Positions 34,388 to 47,239 of a stretch of DNA of 64,000 nucleotides are shown piece by piece. Both the position numbers and the translations under genes were made by a program. Source of the stretch: Marasmius tenuissimus (taxonomy: Eukaryota > Basidiomycota > Agaricomycetes > Agaricales > Marasmiaceae); assembly GCA_029532415.1 (NCBI GenBank), contig JAQOTA010000050.1, positions 5,332,001-5,396,000 on the forward strand, in the 5' to 3' direction. The notes beneath the pieces were generated by a model, which did no database searches, was not told the DNA's origin, and was given only the letters and a program-made list of their open reading frames with translations. How positions within the stretch are numbered: the first letter of the stretch is position 1; every line of letters starts with the position of its first letter.

Positions 34388-35006
34388 TAGTGTTCCCAAT
34401 GGCTCGGCTCGAACTGCAGCTCGAGCGGCTCCGAGCCAGACCGGGGCGGAGCCACTCAGAGAAAATGGCTCACCGGGAGCCGGATGACGGGAGCAGCTCC
34501 GAACCAGCTCCGAACCAGCTTAACCGGTTGGAGCCGCTGCAAAGTATGTTCAAGTTTCCCTTTGGTTTCAAACACAATATGGACTCTGTAAATGATTTTA
34601 AAGACATTTGAGACCAGGCAGAATACAGAGACATTGAAAATTTAGCAAATGCTAGTCATTTTCAGGTGGATGAATCCTAGCCTTGGCGTGGGAAAGCCAA
34701 CCCACTGGTGGGTCATCACGTGCGGGAACCTCTATGTAGGTGCGGGTGCCGCTTTTTGATGCACAGTAGCCTTTCAAAGCCAAAGGCTTCCATATAAAAT
34801 GGCCACATAGGCTCTGTGTATCATGCATTAGGTTTCTACTTTATCTTGAATAAAATTTTTTTTGTAGTAGCTCGAGCCGCGGTTTAGCCGCTCTGAGCGG
34901 CTCAAAGAGCTGAGCCGCTTCCTGTCAACAGCTCGTGGAGCCACGGTCCGGTTTGAGCTGCGGCTCCCGAGCCGGAGCCGAGCCGAGCTGACTGTTGGCA
35001 ACACTA
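34388..35006 (+). mobile_element. hAT-type MITE, 619 bp
   Basis: TIRs TAGTGTTCCCAATGG (left) and TAGTGTTGCCAACAG (right, minus strand). The 8 bp target duplication GGATAAAC lies at 34380-34387 and 35007-35014. The interior is nearly identical to the element at 32274-32797, including a stretch that happens to be open for about 75 codons. The ends are rich in GCTCGGCTC/GAGCCGAGC words. It inserted in exon 1 of copy 3. Confidence 0.9.
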
Positions 35007-35329
35007 GGATAAACTGATTAACTTGGTTACCACGAACGTGAATGACCATCATCGGAGACGAGCTGGTCCCCTCGGTCACAGCTATACGCCCATGAGCAGA
35101 GGAAGAAGTTGTTATTTCAGTTGTCGTGCGGCCGTTATGATAGTTGTGTTGATTGCCTTGAACGTGACTGAAGATCCCGCCAGAGATCGAAGGTTTCTGC
35201 GCATTCGGGAAAAATGTTGACATGTGTGCCGAGGGACTGGGATAGTTGGATCAGTAGGGGGGTTTAGGGTGTCTTGGGGTGAGGGGGAACGACGAACGAT
35301 GTGATGAGACGAAGCGATATATAGATATC

Positions 35330-36385
35330 TACATCTGGAATCCTGTTTTGGCTCTGTAGATGAGCCCCATCTACATAGTACTACGTAGCTCGCGTAGTCT
35401 GTGTAGCAATTGCCGCTACTACGTAGTGCTATGTAGCATCCATCAGGACCTATCACGCATGGTGCTCCAGCAAAGTCCCATTTGGCCGACCCCGAATGAC
35501 CCAACAGTCCCATTTGGATAGTAAAAGCATGTTTCTCGATATCCCTGAGGCCTGAGGGCTCACCTGGGTCCAACACTGACCCGTGTCGCCCAGCCAGCCA
35601 GGGTCTTCTGTTTCAGTACATCTGAGTCCTGATTCATGTTCCCGATTCGGAACTCGCCTTTCGCTGAGGTTGAACTTGAATGGGTGGAATTTTACAAGTC
35701 GACGTGTCAGTCTTGAACTTGAGTATTCACCGAGATTTACACGCCGAGCATAACTAGTTAAATAGTTACACCTCGGACAGACTTCTTTCTTCTGTACCAC
35801 GATCATTCTTCCTCTATCCCGTCCGCCAGACTTTTCGAGAGTCGATACCACACTCAGGCTTTATTTACTTACGCTACTACGTTTCCATAAAGATATCTCT
35901 AGCCTCTTTTTCCAGTTTCGGTATTACAATTGCTAGTGACCACAAACCTACCGTAGTACTAGTACTAAAGTTTGCTTACCGTTGTTCTAACTTCTGCGCT
36001 GTAATTGGTATCTGCTCGTTGCTGTCGTATTACTACTGAATTAATCACATCTCAGAGCGTGCCTCCCAAGCATTCTAGACCTGAAAAATATCGTACAGCA
36101 GTACGCGCATTCCTTTCAGGGCGGCTATAACTGGAAGACTCGGCTGTCATACAACTTGAATTCATCCCTGTCACTGACGGAATTTATAATTGTCTTTTAT
36201 TGGGCGGTATATTGACCATCGGGACGAGATCTTGTTGCCGACTGACTATGTAGCACTACACGGTCAAATCAAATTAACCGAGCCAGTACTACGGGTGCTA
36301 CATAGCACTACGTAGACCCTGGGCAACCTACAGGTACTATTTGACTATTTGTGCTACGTAGTGCTACATAGTCATTGAGGTTTTT
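35330..36385. repeat. clusters of CTACGTAG palindromic words flanking a 0.8 kb interval
   Basis: Words such as ACTACGTAGTGCTATGTAGC recur in both orientations at 35360-35440 and again at 36240-36375; the interval between shows no gene. This is the look of a non-autonomous DNA transposon with subterminal repeats, sitting just upstream of copy 3. Exact ends and target duplication were not found. Confidence 0.5.
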
Positions 36386-39300
36386 TCAGATGTATTTCAA
36401 ATCATCACGCTGTTTACACGTCTCGAAAAGAAAATGTCTGCCAAAGTGCCGGAACTGCGTCCATTCCAGTCTCGCATCAGATGGGTGGTAATGCCTCTCA
36501 ACAGCATGCCCACCTGGGTCCTACCGGTTCCCCTCCCTCCCCCTCTCGCTCTCCCTGTCTCCATGAGCTTTCATTCTGAACAAAATTGGACCCGCAAACT
36601 ATCGAGTCATTCAATCCTTCGCTCACCGGCCTTGAGTTGAACCTCTCGATACCAGAATTCATGCGAACGCTACTTGACGCTCTCACAACGCTGTTGTTAT
36701 GAAACCTAATCAAAATGCTGTAGAGCGCCATTCCCGAACGATCATGTATCCGGTGTTCTCTCGAGGCTCAGAAGGTCATTGCTGTAGAATACTTGGCGTT
36801 TCCGTTTCATTTCCTGATGATCATGGGGGTATAATGAACGCTCACCGATGCTACACATCGAAAGTATGCCCTTCTTTTATCTTTCTGCAAGTTCATGCTC
36901 GTTGGGATAGCATACGATCTACTACACTGGCATACGAAGTCTCTCCCCGATCCAGTCTTTGAGGTCTGGCTCGACAACGCCAAAGGAGTCGCGTCGAGAC
37001 AGGTTTGGACAAAAGGTTTCATTCATCACAAATTCAGCGAGGCACTCGAGAATGTGACTTACAAAACGATAGAATATTCATCTCGGCGGGGGCTATCTAG
37101 TTAGGGAGAGCATCATCCGAGGATCTGGCATTGGGCCCGAGGGTATTAGCACGGGGTACAGATGGGGGTGAGGACACTCATTTGGTATCACCGACCTGAG
37201 AGCATCGTGAGCTGAGAGATAAGATTATCTCAACCGTTCTTGAAGCTACCTCGACGTTGAGTGTGATAGCTTTTGTTCATGCTGGGCAGGACCCCGGGGT
37301 GAATCGTGAAGTTGAGACTGAATGTAGCGTCGAGTTTGAGTATAAGTTACCGCTGCTTTGTTATTCTCGAAGTCGGGAGTGCTGCCGCTAGTACGAGTAA
37401 ACCAGATCCTTATCTTGGGCCCGACATCCGTCGAGTGGCTTGTAAGTAACAGCCCCTTCCGTGTTTCGACACTTTAGGCCTTGAATGTGCCTCCCAAAGC
37501 CCATATTCTCGAGATTCGAGCAAAAACAGAACCGTAGATACACCCAGAAACGGTGGTACCTGTTTTTTGGACAGGCAGACGCTACCACAACATGTTGACT
37601 TTAAGAGATCGGGCCAGTGCAGGCCATTTCGAGTAGCGGGAATAGAGGTGAGTGTTTTTTCTTGGTATTCTGAGAGCAGTGTCTGAACCCGATATTTTTT
37701 GCGACGACATCCTTGGGAGATACTCGAGTGTGGTGTTATGAAAATCGTGGGCGGAGTCATTGGCAACGTTGGACGTCAGGGACAACGAGCAAATGGGCTT
37801 TGTCAGCGGCCACGGCGTTGACTATCACCAACACCCATCATCAATCACCTGACATGGCACTCGTTGACGACGAAGATCACTTGCTATCTAGCTCTCTACC
37901 TTCATCTCTCTTCAAGTCGGCCCCTTTCTGCAACTTTTTATTCTCGGCTTTGTCTCTCCCGGCGGTCCATCGACCCAGGCGAACACCGTAAAGCCTCTCT
38001 CCGAATATACGATACCGAATCAAACTGCCCATTCTGGACTCTAAGAACTCAAAGGGGATGACTTGAGATGTTGGAAAGGAGAATTCCAGTGTTTCTCGGG
38101 CAATATACCTGGTGAATCGTCGCAGCGGGATTCAAATAAAGGACTGTGCAACAAAGGCAAGTATCTTGCCATATTCGTCGTGTTCGATGCTGATTTTCGT
38201 CTCTATGAAGCCTCCTGGTAGCTCTACCGAGCCGCGAGCATCACCAACCGAAACTGGACCCGAAGGTACGATGTCCATGAACGGCCGCAGTAGTCTTTCC
38301 AAGTAATACTCGAACCCTTTCTCTCTCTCTCTCTCTCTTTAGCTCCATAGCATCGTTTCGGTAACACAATTGTTCACTCTTCGACGAATACCTCGAGGCT
38401 GAGTATAGCAGAGTGCTACTATGTCAGTCTCACTGACATTTGGTGGAATTCTGTTGTTGACGCCACAGATGAATAGACGTTAACAAGAGTGTGCCGGTGG
38501 CCATTTCTCGAGGGCGTTTCGCTGGTCAGATCCGAGCCGGAAGGACGCATTTCCGCTGCTATTAGCACATCAACTCACAGAAAACTCTCAGTAGTGTCAG
38601 CACCCGTTCAACGTTCACGCGCGCTCAGCTTCAAGTCAAACTTTCATAGATCTTTCCCCCTCTCATAACCTCTGAATATTCTTATTTCGCCTTCTCCTGC
38701 GCTTCACAACGAGCCTGATTGGGGCCAACGAGTGCTCTCTCATTATGCAGCAATCTACCCTACCGAGTTTCATTACGACTGGGTGCCCGTATGTTCAAAG
38801 TTGACTCTGTAACTTCGTAACTCGTTACGCTGCCATGCCCAATACAGGGAAATCGCACCTCCGCCAGACTTCATTTTGCCTTTGTAATCTAAGTGACCAC
38901 CAACGAATCATAGTGGTTGGCACTACAATGTTACGGCCGAAGAGCCTCATGGACGTTCTGGTTACCATCCCGTTTACCCCACTCACTCTGACCGACAGTG
39001 ACCATGCCTAGTATTATGCGGTTGCTGGAGCCATCATTGGCATTAGGCTCGCGATGGAATAGATCCGCCTTCGAGCTCGGACCAATGCTCGGAGTCTAAG
39101 CAGCGCCGGAGATTATCAGCACTCAGTGAGTCTTTTAGACGAAAAGACTCACTGAAGTCACTGAGCGCATCTTCCAAAATAATCAGAGCGCATGTGAGCC
39201 TTCATTCGAGTCTAGGGAAGTTTCGAGGTCTCAAAGAGTACACAGTTACGTTTCGCCCTTGGGGTAAATATGGGATGAGAGGCGAGGTAGCCGACAGGCT

Positions 39301-40213
39301 TTCCATGGTTTTGAGTAACCCCAATAGTCGGCAGGGACGGGCTTGCAAGGAACCAATCCGAAGCTTAGGATCATGGTATCAGTTGTGAATGAGAACTCCT
39401 GTCCAACCCACACTGTGAGTTCGTGAAGTCTACCGTTCGTTCTTGTACTTACTGTACTTCTGCCTCTAGTTATAGTTGATACGAGTCGTATCCGAGCTGT
39501 CTAAGTCTCGAAGGGACGACTTCAGATAGCTTATTCTATTACTTGTCTGTTCTCGCTGGTGGGGAGTCGGCTGGTCAGAGCAAACACGACATTTCTACTA
39601 ACTTTTACTTCTCTTTCGTAACGGTTCACTCGGACCTCAGGCCTCACTATCCAGTGCCCAAAAGGTCGAAAGGCTGACGCTGTTCGTGAGAAGTCTACAA
39701 AAGCCACAGTTGGCTTTGCATGTGGTTGGAGCACATAAAGCTCCCATAACATCCAGGTCTGGCTTTTCCCGAGCAGTCCTATCCCAATATCTAGCACACA
39801 CTGGGACCCACAAGCCTTGCCTGCGCCTCTGACTATCCCGGTCCCATATTCATCTAACCGGCAACTGGTCTCGAGGCCCTCAAATCGAGTTCCATTTGTA
39901 AATTTGAGAACGATACGTTCAGCGGGCAGACCCAGATGTTGATAATTTTATGCGTACATTGATCAATCACCGCCAGGTCAACTTGTGGCCCGTACTACAA
40001 GGAATTTCATTCGACCGTCATTCTTCTCTGAGCACTAGGAGACATACTGTACTGTATTCCCAAATCGCAGACTGACTTCACCGTCCCGGGTTGACAAGCG
40101 ATACCACCAACCCAGAAATAACTCGACGGAAACGTCGCCGGCGTCCCCTCAAAATCAGTATGTCAAAGGAGGCTAATGATAGCAATAGAGCTTATGATAC
40201 AACGAGAATCAGA
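36386..40213. other. intergenic with degraded duplicated blocks; no gene supported
   Basis: Stretch 36880-37065 aligns loosely with 44150-44340, 37745-37830 with 45650-45710, and 39600-39760 faintly with 46700-46860. These are in the same order relative to the neighbouring FFPNAQ copies, so they are relics of the duplicated unit. There is a (CT)n run at 38321-38338 and a 13 bp perfect hairpin at 39124-39154. The plus-strand frame at 36895-37104 could be a gene fragment but has no motif I recognise. Confidence 0.5.
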
Positions 40214-40384
40214 AACACGAAAACAGGTGGGCGGTAGATACACTATACATAAATCTTCTAGATATGCGAATCAAACCATGAATACCATACAAGTGATTAA
40301 ACCATCCGTGAAATATGAGGCGACCGAAACGACAATCTCCCAAAGTCCTCAACCCGAAACAATTTTTGAACCTCACCCGGTCCA

Positions 40385-43300
40385 TTAACACCCCGAAGCA
40401 CCGTTTCCCTCCCCAGATTCACCACTCGTCTCATTCCAAGAAAGCAGCTGTGTCGACTGCATCGGAGGATCGAATGTATACTGCTGAGGATAATCGGCTG
40501 GCGCGTTCCAGGATTGGCGAGAAACGAGAGGGTCAACGCCGTTGGGAATGAGCATCGAAGGATAACCCTGAGGCGTATGCGCGGAAAATGGAACGTGAGT
40601 CTGGGTGTGAGTAGTCGAATTGGACGGGTAGTAGGCAGCTCTGGGCGGGGAGAAGGGCGAGTTGGACGATGGATCGTGGTGAACTACAGCAGGGTTCCAA
40701 TGCTCTTGAGGAGCAAATGAGCCGGGGAAGAGCGAGGGATAACTCGGGTCATGCATATGAGACGTAGGCACAACATTGTGTTGGGAATACATGAGGTCGA
40801 TAGGAACTGCTGACACGGACGGATAAGTGAGTGCAGGCATAGAGTAGGAAGCTGAAGGGTGTGCTGGGCCGTTGTAGAATGTGTTTACAGCACCCGATGT
40901 TTCGACCTGGGACGTCCCCAACCACCCGGTACCCTGATCAGCACCGATATCATGTCTGGGTGCATCGGCGATGGCATTGACACCTGCATAAGCACTCGGA
41001 TGGGTATAGTTCAAGTCCATCATGCTTGTGGCAAGGTCGCTGGCCGAGTTGGCGATCTCAGCACTGCTGTACGCGTTGAAGGGCGGCAGTGCGTCAAAAT
41101 AGTTTGCCGCCACTGTGGCTCGCGACGGTTCGGGCCATCCCCGCGACTGGAGATGGGAAAATGATAGATTGGACGTGGTAGGGAATGGCATGTTCACATC
41201 ACGCGAAGCAGACAACACATTTCCTAACGAGGTGCCTGCGGGTTGAGAGGGATAGTGACACGGCGGTTGATTGCTATGGTAGCAGAGCGGAGTGAGTGAT
41301 TGGTACCCTGAGCATGGATGAGAATGATCCTGGGGATAGAGGTTGACTGGGTCTGCAAAGGGAAAAACCCTGGAGGGAAGCGGTTGCACAGGTCGAGAAG
41401 CTTGTCCATCCATCGCTAGGTCTCGGTCATCGGCAGTATCGTTCTTATGACGAAGCTCCTGAGGATATGTTAGTGATGCGCACATCGAGAAAAAAGAATC
41501 AGCAGCGCACCGGTTCTGGATCATTTCTCTTGGCACCCCCACATCCCATATCCATTCTCTGACGCTTGTTGGGAGCGTAGCTTGAGTTGATAGTGAGCTC
41601 ACTCCCGGTTTGGCTACTGGCCATACAAACTGGGTCCTCGGCCAGCTTTTGGTCTATTGTATGCGATAGACGCTTGGAATCGTTGGCAGTGATGGATCCA
41701 TCGAGGTTGTCGGAGAGCTCTGCACCGAGATAAGAGCCAGAACAAACAAATGAGGAATGATCACACCTTGATAGACCTCCATGACACGGTCTGAATGGTG
41801 GATGGGTTGAAAATCGTAGTCACCATATCCAATGTGTCGAGCGAAATCGGGAGTTGTTGGGTCAAAGCTTCTGAGTGGTTGATATTGAGGAATCAACTGG
41901 TAGCAGTCGGAGGGCCAAGACAATGAGCAAATCTCCGGGCAACGTTCCCTATCATCGAATTCGAGTTCAAGGGGAAGACCGAAGTTGCGACATGACTCGG
42001 GTGAAAGTCGATGTTGACCGTCTTCGTGAAAAGACCAGAAGTGGAGACGCAAGGTTTTGTCGTCAAGGAAGTTGCGGGGAGGTGGGCGGATGAAAAGGTA
42101 GATTGGCTGCTGGCGTCGTTGTTGGGTTTTGGGAGGGGATTGATCGAGGTAGCCAATCAACAGCACACAGGGATAGACGAGCTCTGGTCGATGTTAGCTG
42201 GTGAAAAAGGGAATACGAATGACGACGCACTGTAAACACTGAGATCATCCTCCAATGAGATTCCACGAGAATGAAAGATGTTTGATGATTGGCAAAGCCA
42301 GGCCTCTCTCACGCTCCTGTTCAGCCCCAACCAAAACCACCCTCCAGCATCGAGTCGGAATCTACTCGTGATTTTAGACAGAGTGGCTTGTGATTTCCGA
42401 GAATCTTACCTTGTCAATCCATTGTCCAGCACCTTCCTCTCTACTGCAGCACCCCAGTCACCCGTCCAGACGTTGTTTGCAAAGGCGATGGGGGTTGCGG
42501 TCAAAGTGGAAAAGATGGTAGGCCGATGGAAAGATTCAGGCACATTTACGTAGCGATACCCGGCCCCGATCGCCCGCAGAAACGTCTGATCAATTTCCTT
42601 TGACTTTTGGCTCGCCAGGAAGCGCATGAAAACATCTTCTTGGAGCAGTTCGCTGGCCAAAGGTAGATTCTCCGCGTTGAAAACATAACCGCCCACCAAG
42701 ATCTCTGACTCTGGCCCCTGTGGACCTACACAGATCTCTCCTCGGGTAGAATCCACCCACAGCCTCGACACGTCGCCGAAGCAGCCGATTTTGCACTACA
42801 TCAATTGCATGATTAAAATTGTTCCATTTCAGTACTTCCGCTACTCACAAACAAGTTCCAGATATACAACAGAGCAAGGCGCCCCAACTTACTCATATCA
42901 AAGCGCGAAAACGGTACAAGGTCTACAGAGACAATTAACCTAACCACAGGAATCGCCAGGTACACACACACTTACTGTGCCAAAGGAGTAGTGACGGTAC
43001 TGTTCTGATGTCAACGGCAAACACCTGTGCATTATTGGACGAACTGAAGGTTCTTAAGCACGTAGGTGAATTTAGAACTCCACTAGACGTACCGCGCTCG
43101 CGAACAATTTCGAAAATCCTCCTCGAAGGCCTATAATCAAATATTTGCTTTCATTTGCTCTGTCCAAAGAGGATACATAACTCACTCTGCGTGCATCCGG
43201 CCCACTATAAGTCACCAACGTAAACCTGCCCTCCACCCCAATCACTTTCACAGCACAGATGGTTTTGTTGGCGGTCGAAACCCTCTTATCATTGACATCA

Positions 43301-43694
43301 TACCACCGTGGTCTCCCATGACGATAATATTCGACAACGCAGACTTCTTTGAGTCGATAAAAATCGCCGCTCTTGACGTTCCGATACTGGGTGAAGGATA
43401 TGTGTGAGCCCTCAAGCTTTCTACTTTGTCACTCACGTTGTCAAATTCGGTATGCTCCTTCTCTTCTCGTTGGATGATCTGGTTGACCTGGTTTCCGTTG
43501 ACGTGGATAACCATTGACATAGTCGCAGTTGAGCTTGTTTCTTGTGCTCCTGCTGTACGCCCGTTAGTGGAGGGCAAAGCTATCATTCCAGTTGACGTGC
43601 GACCGTTGTGATAGTTGTGCTGGTCGCCTTGAACGTGGCTGAAGATCCCGCCAGATATTGAAGGGTTCTGCGCATCTGGGAAGAACGTTGACAT
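40385..43694 (-). CDS. FFPNAQ-family protein, copy 2, intact, 951 aa, 10 exons
   Basis: Exons are 43437-43694, 43186-43386, 43093-43130, 42976-43043, 42849-42922, 42410-42795, 42231-42361, 41767-42183, 41511-41719 and 40385-41458. All introns are 46-55 nt GT-AG and the sum is 952 codons. The N terminus (TFFPDAQNPSISGGIFSHVQ, then GDQHNYHNG) is followed by HVNGNQVNQIIQREEKEHTEFD, VKSGDFYRLKEV and CAVKVIGVEGRFTLVTYSG. The middle has NAQVFAVDI, PSLLLWHNLVPF, LWVDSTRGEICVGPQGP, LLQEDVFMRFLASQKSKEID, RPTIFSTLTATPIAFAN and RKVLDNGLTRFRL, then the basic QQRRQQPIYLF region. An NKRQR cluster sits in exon 9, and the last 358 residues are Pro/Ser/Tyr/His-rich and probably disordered. I remember this as a large family of marasmioid agarics without a known function. 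It is the only copy of five here with no lesion. Confidence 0.88.
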
Positions 43695-43844
43695 GGGTGC
43701 CGTAGGGTGAAGGAGGAAGGAAGGGAAAAGAGGGTGTAGGGTGTCAAAGAAACGCAAGTCAAACACGCTTATATTACAAGCAAACACACCGCTTACACGC
43801 CTTTGAGCTAAATCAGTACATAGCGCCAAAAACACGCGTCTTCC

Positions 43845-43885
43845 GTCCGCCTCTTGAGAGTTCTCCCAACTGAGCTACGTTTCCC
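43845..43885 (-). other. tRNA-like relic with an A box
   Basis: The minus strand reads GGGAAACG then TAGCTCAGTTGGGAGA, a perfect pol III A box and tRNA D-arm, but the D-stem partner is GAAC instead of GAGC. No anticodon arm, T arm or B box follows. Most likely a tRNA fragment or a trace of a tRNA-derived SINE; it lies about 150 bp upstream of the intact gene's start. Confidence 0.4.
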
Positions 43886-43899
43886 ATCCGTACCCCTCC

Positions 43900-46800
43900 C
43901 ACTCTCTCTGTTGCCTTGTACTTCTATCTCACGCATCTCAGACAACTAGGCCACCTCGAATCTATACGACTTTCATCGTGCCTCCAATCTAGGATTGTCG
44001 CCAGCGCCATTCGGCCTTCCCATGAGCCTTATCGATATGAAAAGGTGAGCGTTGGCATGCTGTTCTCCGGTGCATCATTCTGCACACGATCATGGTTCTA
44101 TGTAAGAAGAACTCACTGCAGTGATACACGCTGCGGGCATGCACCTATTCTCCATCGTCAAGTTCGTTCTCGTCGGAACAGCCTACGATGTCCCAGTATA
44201 TTCGCATACGAGATTTTTCCCTAGTTTTGTCTTCCAAATCTAGCTCAACGACGCTGAGGTAGTGACATGGAGACTAGGTTCGAGAAAAGGCTTCATTCAA
44301 AAATGCACCTTGAACGAGACGCTCGAGTGCCACTTACTACACGAGCTCTGTATTTCGGGCAAACCCACATACCTTTCGAACGAAAATAGGATGAAGGCAC
44401 TAAATCACGCGTACCCCAGTTTCCGTCAACATGTCGCCCATCCAAACCGTTCAGTCCATTCCCCCATCCCTCTCTTCCGTCCATGTACACTTGATCCTCG
44501 AATACATCACCTTCCATACCATTACCGTTGACCTACAGAATACTTTTGTTCGACTGTCTTGAGAGCGATTGCAGATTCATGATAACGCTAAGCTGTGCGT
44601 CCTATGCATGTGGCATTCGTCGATATCAAAACCAAATAGAAGAACGAAATGCTGTAGGCTGGCGCTTCAGTCTTTGTATTCGATTCGATCATGAGACCAG
44701 TCACAATAACGCACGGGAAACACGTTCCTTCTCACTCAAGTCCGAGTTCGTCTGAATAATCCTCGGAGACCTCTTCAAGAACGCGATTGAAGGTTAACGT
44801 GTGAAGTGGCCAGCGCTTCACTCCAACCCTCGAGATATTTCAGTAGTTCTAGCAAACCAATATCTGGGAGCCCCAATCAGCCTGGAATCGAGTAAGGTAT
44901 CGTGTATGGCCCGATGTACGACACCTGACAATAGTTTTTTCAGGCTGAACGGCATCTTGGGCGTCACGGCAAGTTGACATCGAGGACTGCTAGGGAAACC
45001 CGACTATCCGGGAGCTGATCTGTGATTGATAGGGTGAGTAGCTTCCGGGTCCGGGCGCTGGCGGCTGATGAGCTTCGAAGCACGACCAAAAATCTCAGCC
45101 ATTAGGTTAGACTTTCCTCGAGCGCTGATTGCCCGAGCGCTAATTTCTCGAGGGTACTTTTGAGTCCAACATGGTGGAGGGTCGATAGATCCGGAGGGTT
45201 TCAAGGGGGAAAATATGCGTTCTTTCGGGCCCAATGAGTCTTGAATAGCGTCAAGTATCCGACTTGTAGGAGGGGGAGGGGTTGCAGCGAACAGCAACCA
45301 GCATTTTAACTACCAGAGTTCGGGAATTCCAAGAGGTCGCTGCAAGACGATTTTCATCCATGGTGAGCTTGGTTGGACGACAGCTTTTTTCTCCTTTAGA
45401 GTACACTTGAGGTGATTTTGCAATCATAGGAGACAATCAGAAGCTGTATCCAAGGTGTCACTGTACGGTCTGAGTCGCCCCAGCGAACGCATATCGTTTG
45501 GCAACGAAGTTTGTCCCTCGGATTCCCGTCTCCAATACCAATCGGTAATGTAGCCATTCCGGACTTTCGAGCCTGCAGAGCATAGAGATTGAGACGATGT
45601 AGAAAGGGGTGTCGCCAGAGAGTCGTTGGGCAAAGAGCGCTTGAGCCGTGATGAACGTTGCAGACAACGAGCGAATGTGCTTTGTCAGCGTTCGCGACGT
45701 TGACTGGCACCACCACATCTCCCATTTCTCAACAGCTCTCACCCTCAATCTTGAACTGGCACCAATCTCTCGGTCTCTCGACCAGTCTTTTTTTTCGATG
45801 GTCTGTATTTTCGACGCCTTCACGTCAATCCACCAACAACCCTGAAAATTCCACCACCTCGAACTCAAGTGAGCGACTTCACACTCTCCGAAGGAGCACT
45901 TGCATACCCTGGGGCCTGGAATTGGCTCGACGGAAATGCTGGAGGACGTATGACAATGAGGTAGACGAGTTGGTGGCTCTGAATGGACGGGTGAGCACCT
46001 CTCAACGCCTACTCCAGTCCCCGGTTGTGCCCGAAGCTCAGGATCGTTCGATAGCGGGCAAATCTAAACTCAGGACCCTTTAACGACCTTCAAATTTAAT
46101 TCTGCTGTATTGCATTGGATTAGACACTGCGGCATTTGTCTTCAAGCCTTTGATGGACCGCAATCTACCCAAATTTCACCTAGAAATGAAGACTGTAGAT
46201 TGGCGGACGACGATGTGCTATAGCGCGGTTCTAGATTAACTCGGATGGGAATGGATTAGGGAAGGTACGTTCATGTTATTCTTTCTACGAGTTCATAGTC
46301 ATACTAACCACACGATCCAGTCACTGGACGATTTGCCAGCCTGAAGCTTTTCCAACCGCCCTTCATGGCCGATAGCCTTGTTGATAAATACGGCAGAGAA
46401 AGAGGATTCCGCTGAACAAAAAGGAGAAGTAATGAAGAGCGAGGCGAACGGGGGCCGGGTGGGATGCATAAGGTTGGTGGTGTTGGAATTATTACCGTGA
46501 GGTCAGAAACTCGCCGGTGACTTTGGAATCCTATGAGCCTCATTATGATTGGCGACTCATCACTCGGACGGCGGGCTCGCAAACCATCGAAAAATTACGG
46601 TTCGTGTACCAAGTTCTGAAGCTCAGGTGTTCGCTTCGTTGTCTTCTGTTTGGATAGTACGGTCTGGAAGTCTGTTCACGAGGTTAAAGTACCAGCCGGA
46701 GGTGAGTCGTCGGTACGAGTACTATGAGGTGTTCTTGGTATTTTGACCTCGGTTTTGTTACGATCGGCTCGGACCTCGATATCTTGTCTCAAACGAGGTC

Positions 46801-47239
46801 GAAAGACGGACATCGGTGAGCTTCTCAAGACTGTAGAGGTTGTTGTGGCCTATAAGCCCATCGTTGGGACTTGGATGTGCGTACAAAACATAGGGTCTTC
46901 ACGGCGACATGCACGAACGGTTCCCTCTCAATATTCAGCATAAGCAGGGACTCACAAGTCTTCAAAGCACCAATGGGAAGTCTCCCGTTGCATACTACAA
47001 GGGTTTCTGCCGCTATCGAGCTCCTTTGAGTTCCAAGCCACCATTCCGTATCATAGCGCGCAGCCTGAGGTTAGCTTCAGAGGTCCGGGAAGTGATATCA
47101 GATATCATCAACCCAGGGGTGTACCGAGCGACGAGGAAATCGATGATGTCGTTTCAAGGTATGTATTTCAACGGAAGGTTTACAAAAAGATTGGATTACA
47201 TATAACACGAGGGTAAGCAGCACGAAAACAAATGAACGA
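43900..47239. other. intergenic with degraded duplicated blocks; no gene supported
   Basis: Blocks at 44150-44340 and 45650-45710 match 36880-37065 and 37745-37830. The block 46610-46905 matches 56700-56955 well, including GTACGAGTACTATGAGGTGT and CATCGTTGGGACTTGGATGT, so both flanks belong to the duplicated unit. Frames here are short and lack motifs. Confidence 0.5.

Larger units (their letters stand above)
31133..35223 (-). pseudogene. FFPNAQ-family copy 3, broken by a retrotransposon and two MITEs
   Basis: Start ATG at 35223 (STFFPNAQKPSISGGIFSHV). The exon-intron layout follows the intact copy 2, with canonical donors after exon 1 (GATGAC|GTGAGT) and exon 9 (GATCAG|GTACGT). Exon 1 is interrupted by the hAT MITE at 34388-35006 and exon 8 by the one at 32274-32797. 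The last exon is cut by the copia complex at 31132/31133. Independently, exon 6 has a TGA at 33670-33672 where copy 5 has AGA. Domain landmarks still readable are ELWVDAAQGV, LFQEDVFMRFLVSQKSK, RPTIF-type QPTIFSTVTRTPVG, REVLENGLTR and QSSNIFHSRGISLEGDLS. The gene is dead several times over; the order of hits is not determined. Confidence 0.88.

Noticed and set aside
34360..34611. 83-codon frame in the second MITE (and its mate in 32574-32797)
   Set aside because: Both copies lie inside non-autonomous hAT MITEs. The shared frame reflects the shared DNA, with no known domain.
38321..38338. CT microsatellite
   Set aside because: Ordinary short simple repeat, noted only.
40385..41602. 406-codon single exon for the end of copy 2, beginning SSLSTQATLP
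   Set aside because: Alignment of the copies shows that the part above 41458 is intron and that exon 9 uses a different frame (NKRQRMDMGCGG) up to the donor at 41510.
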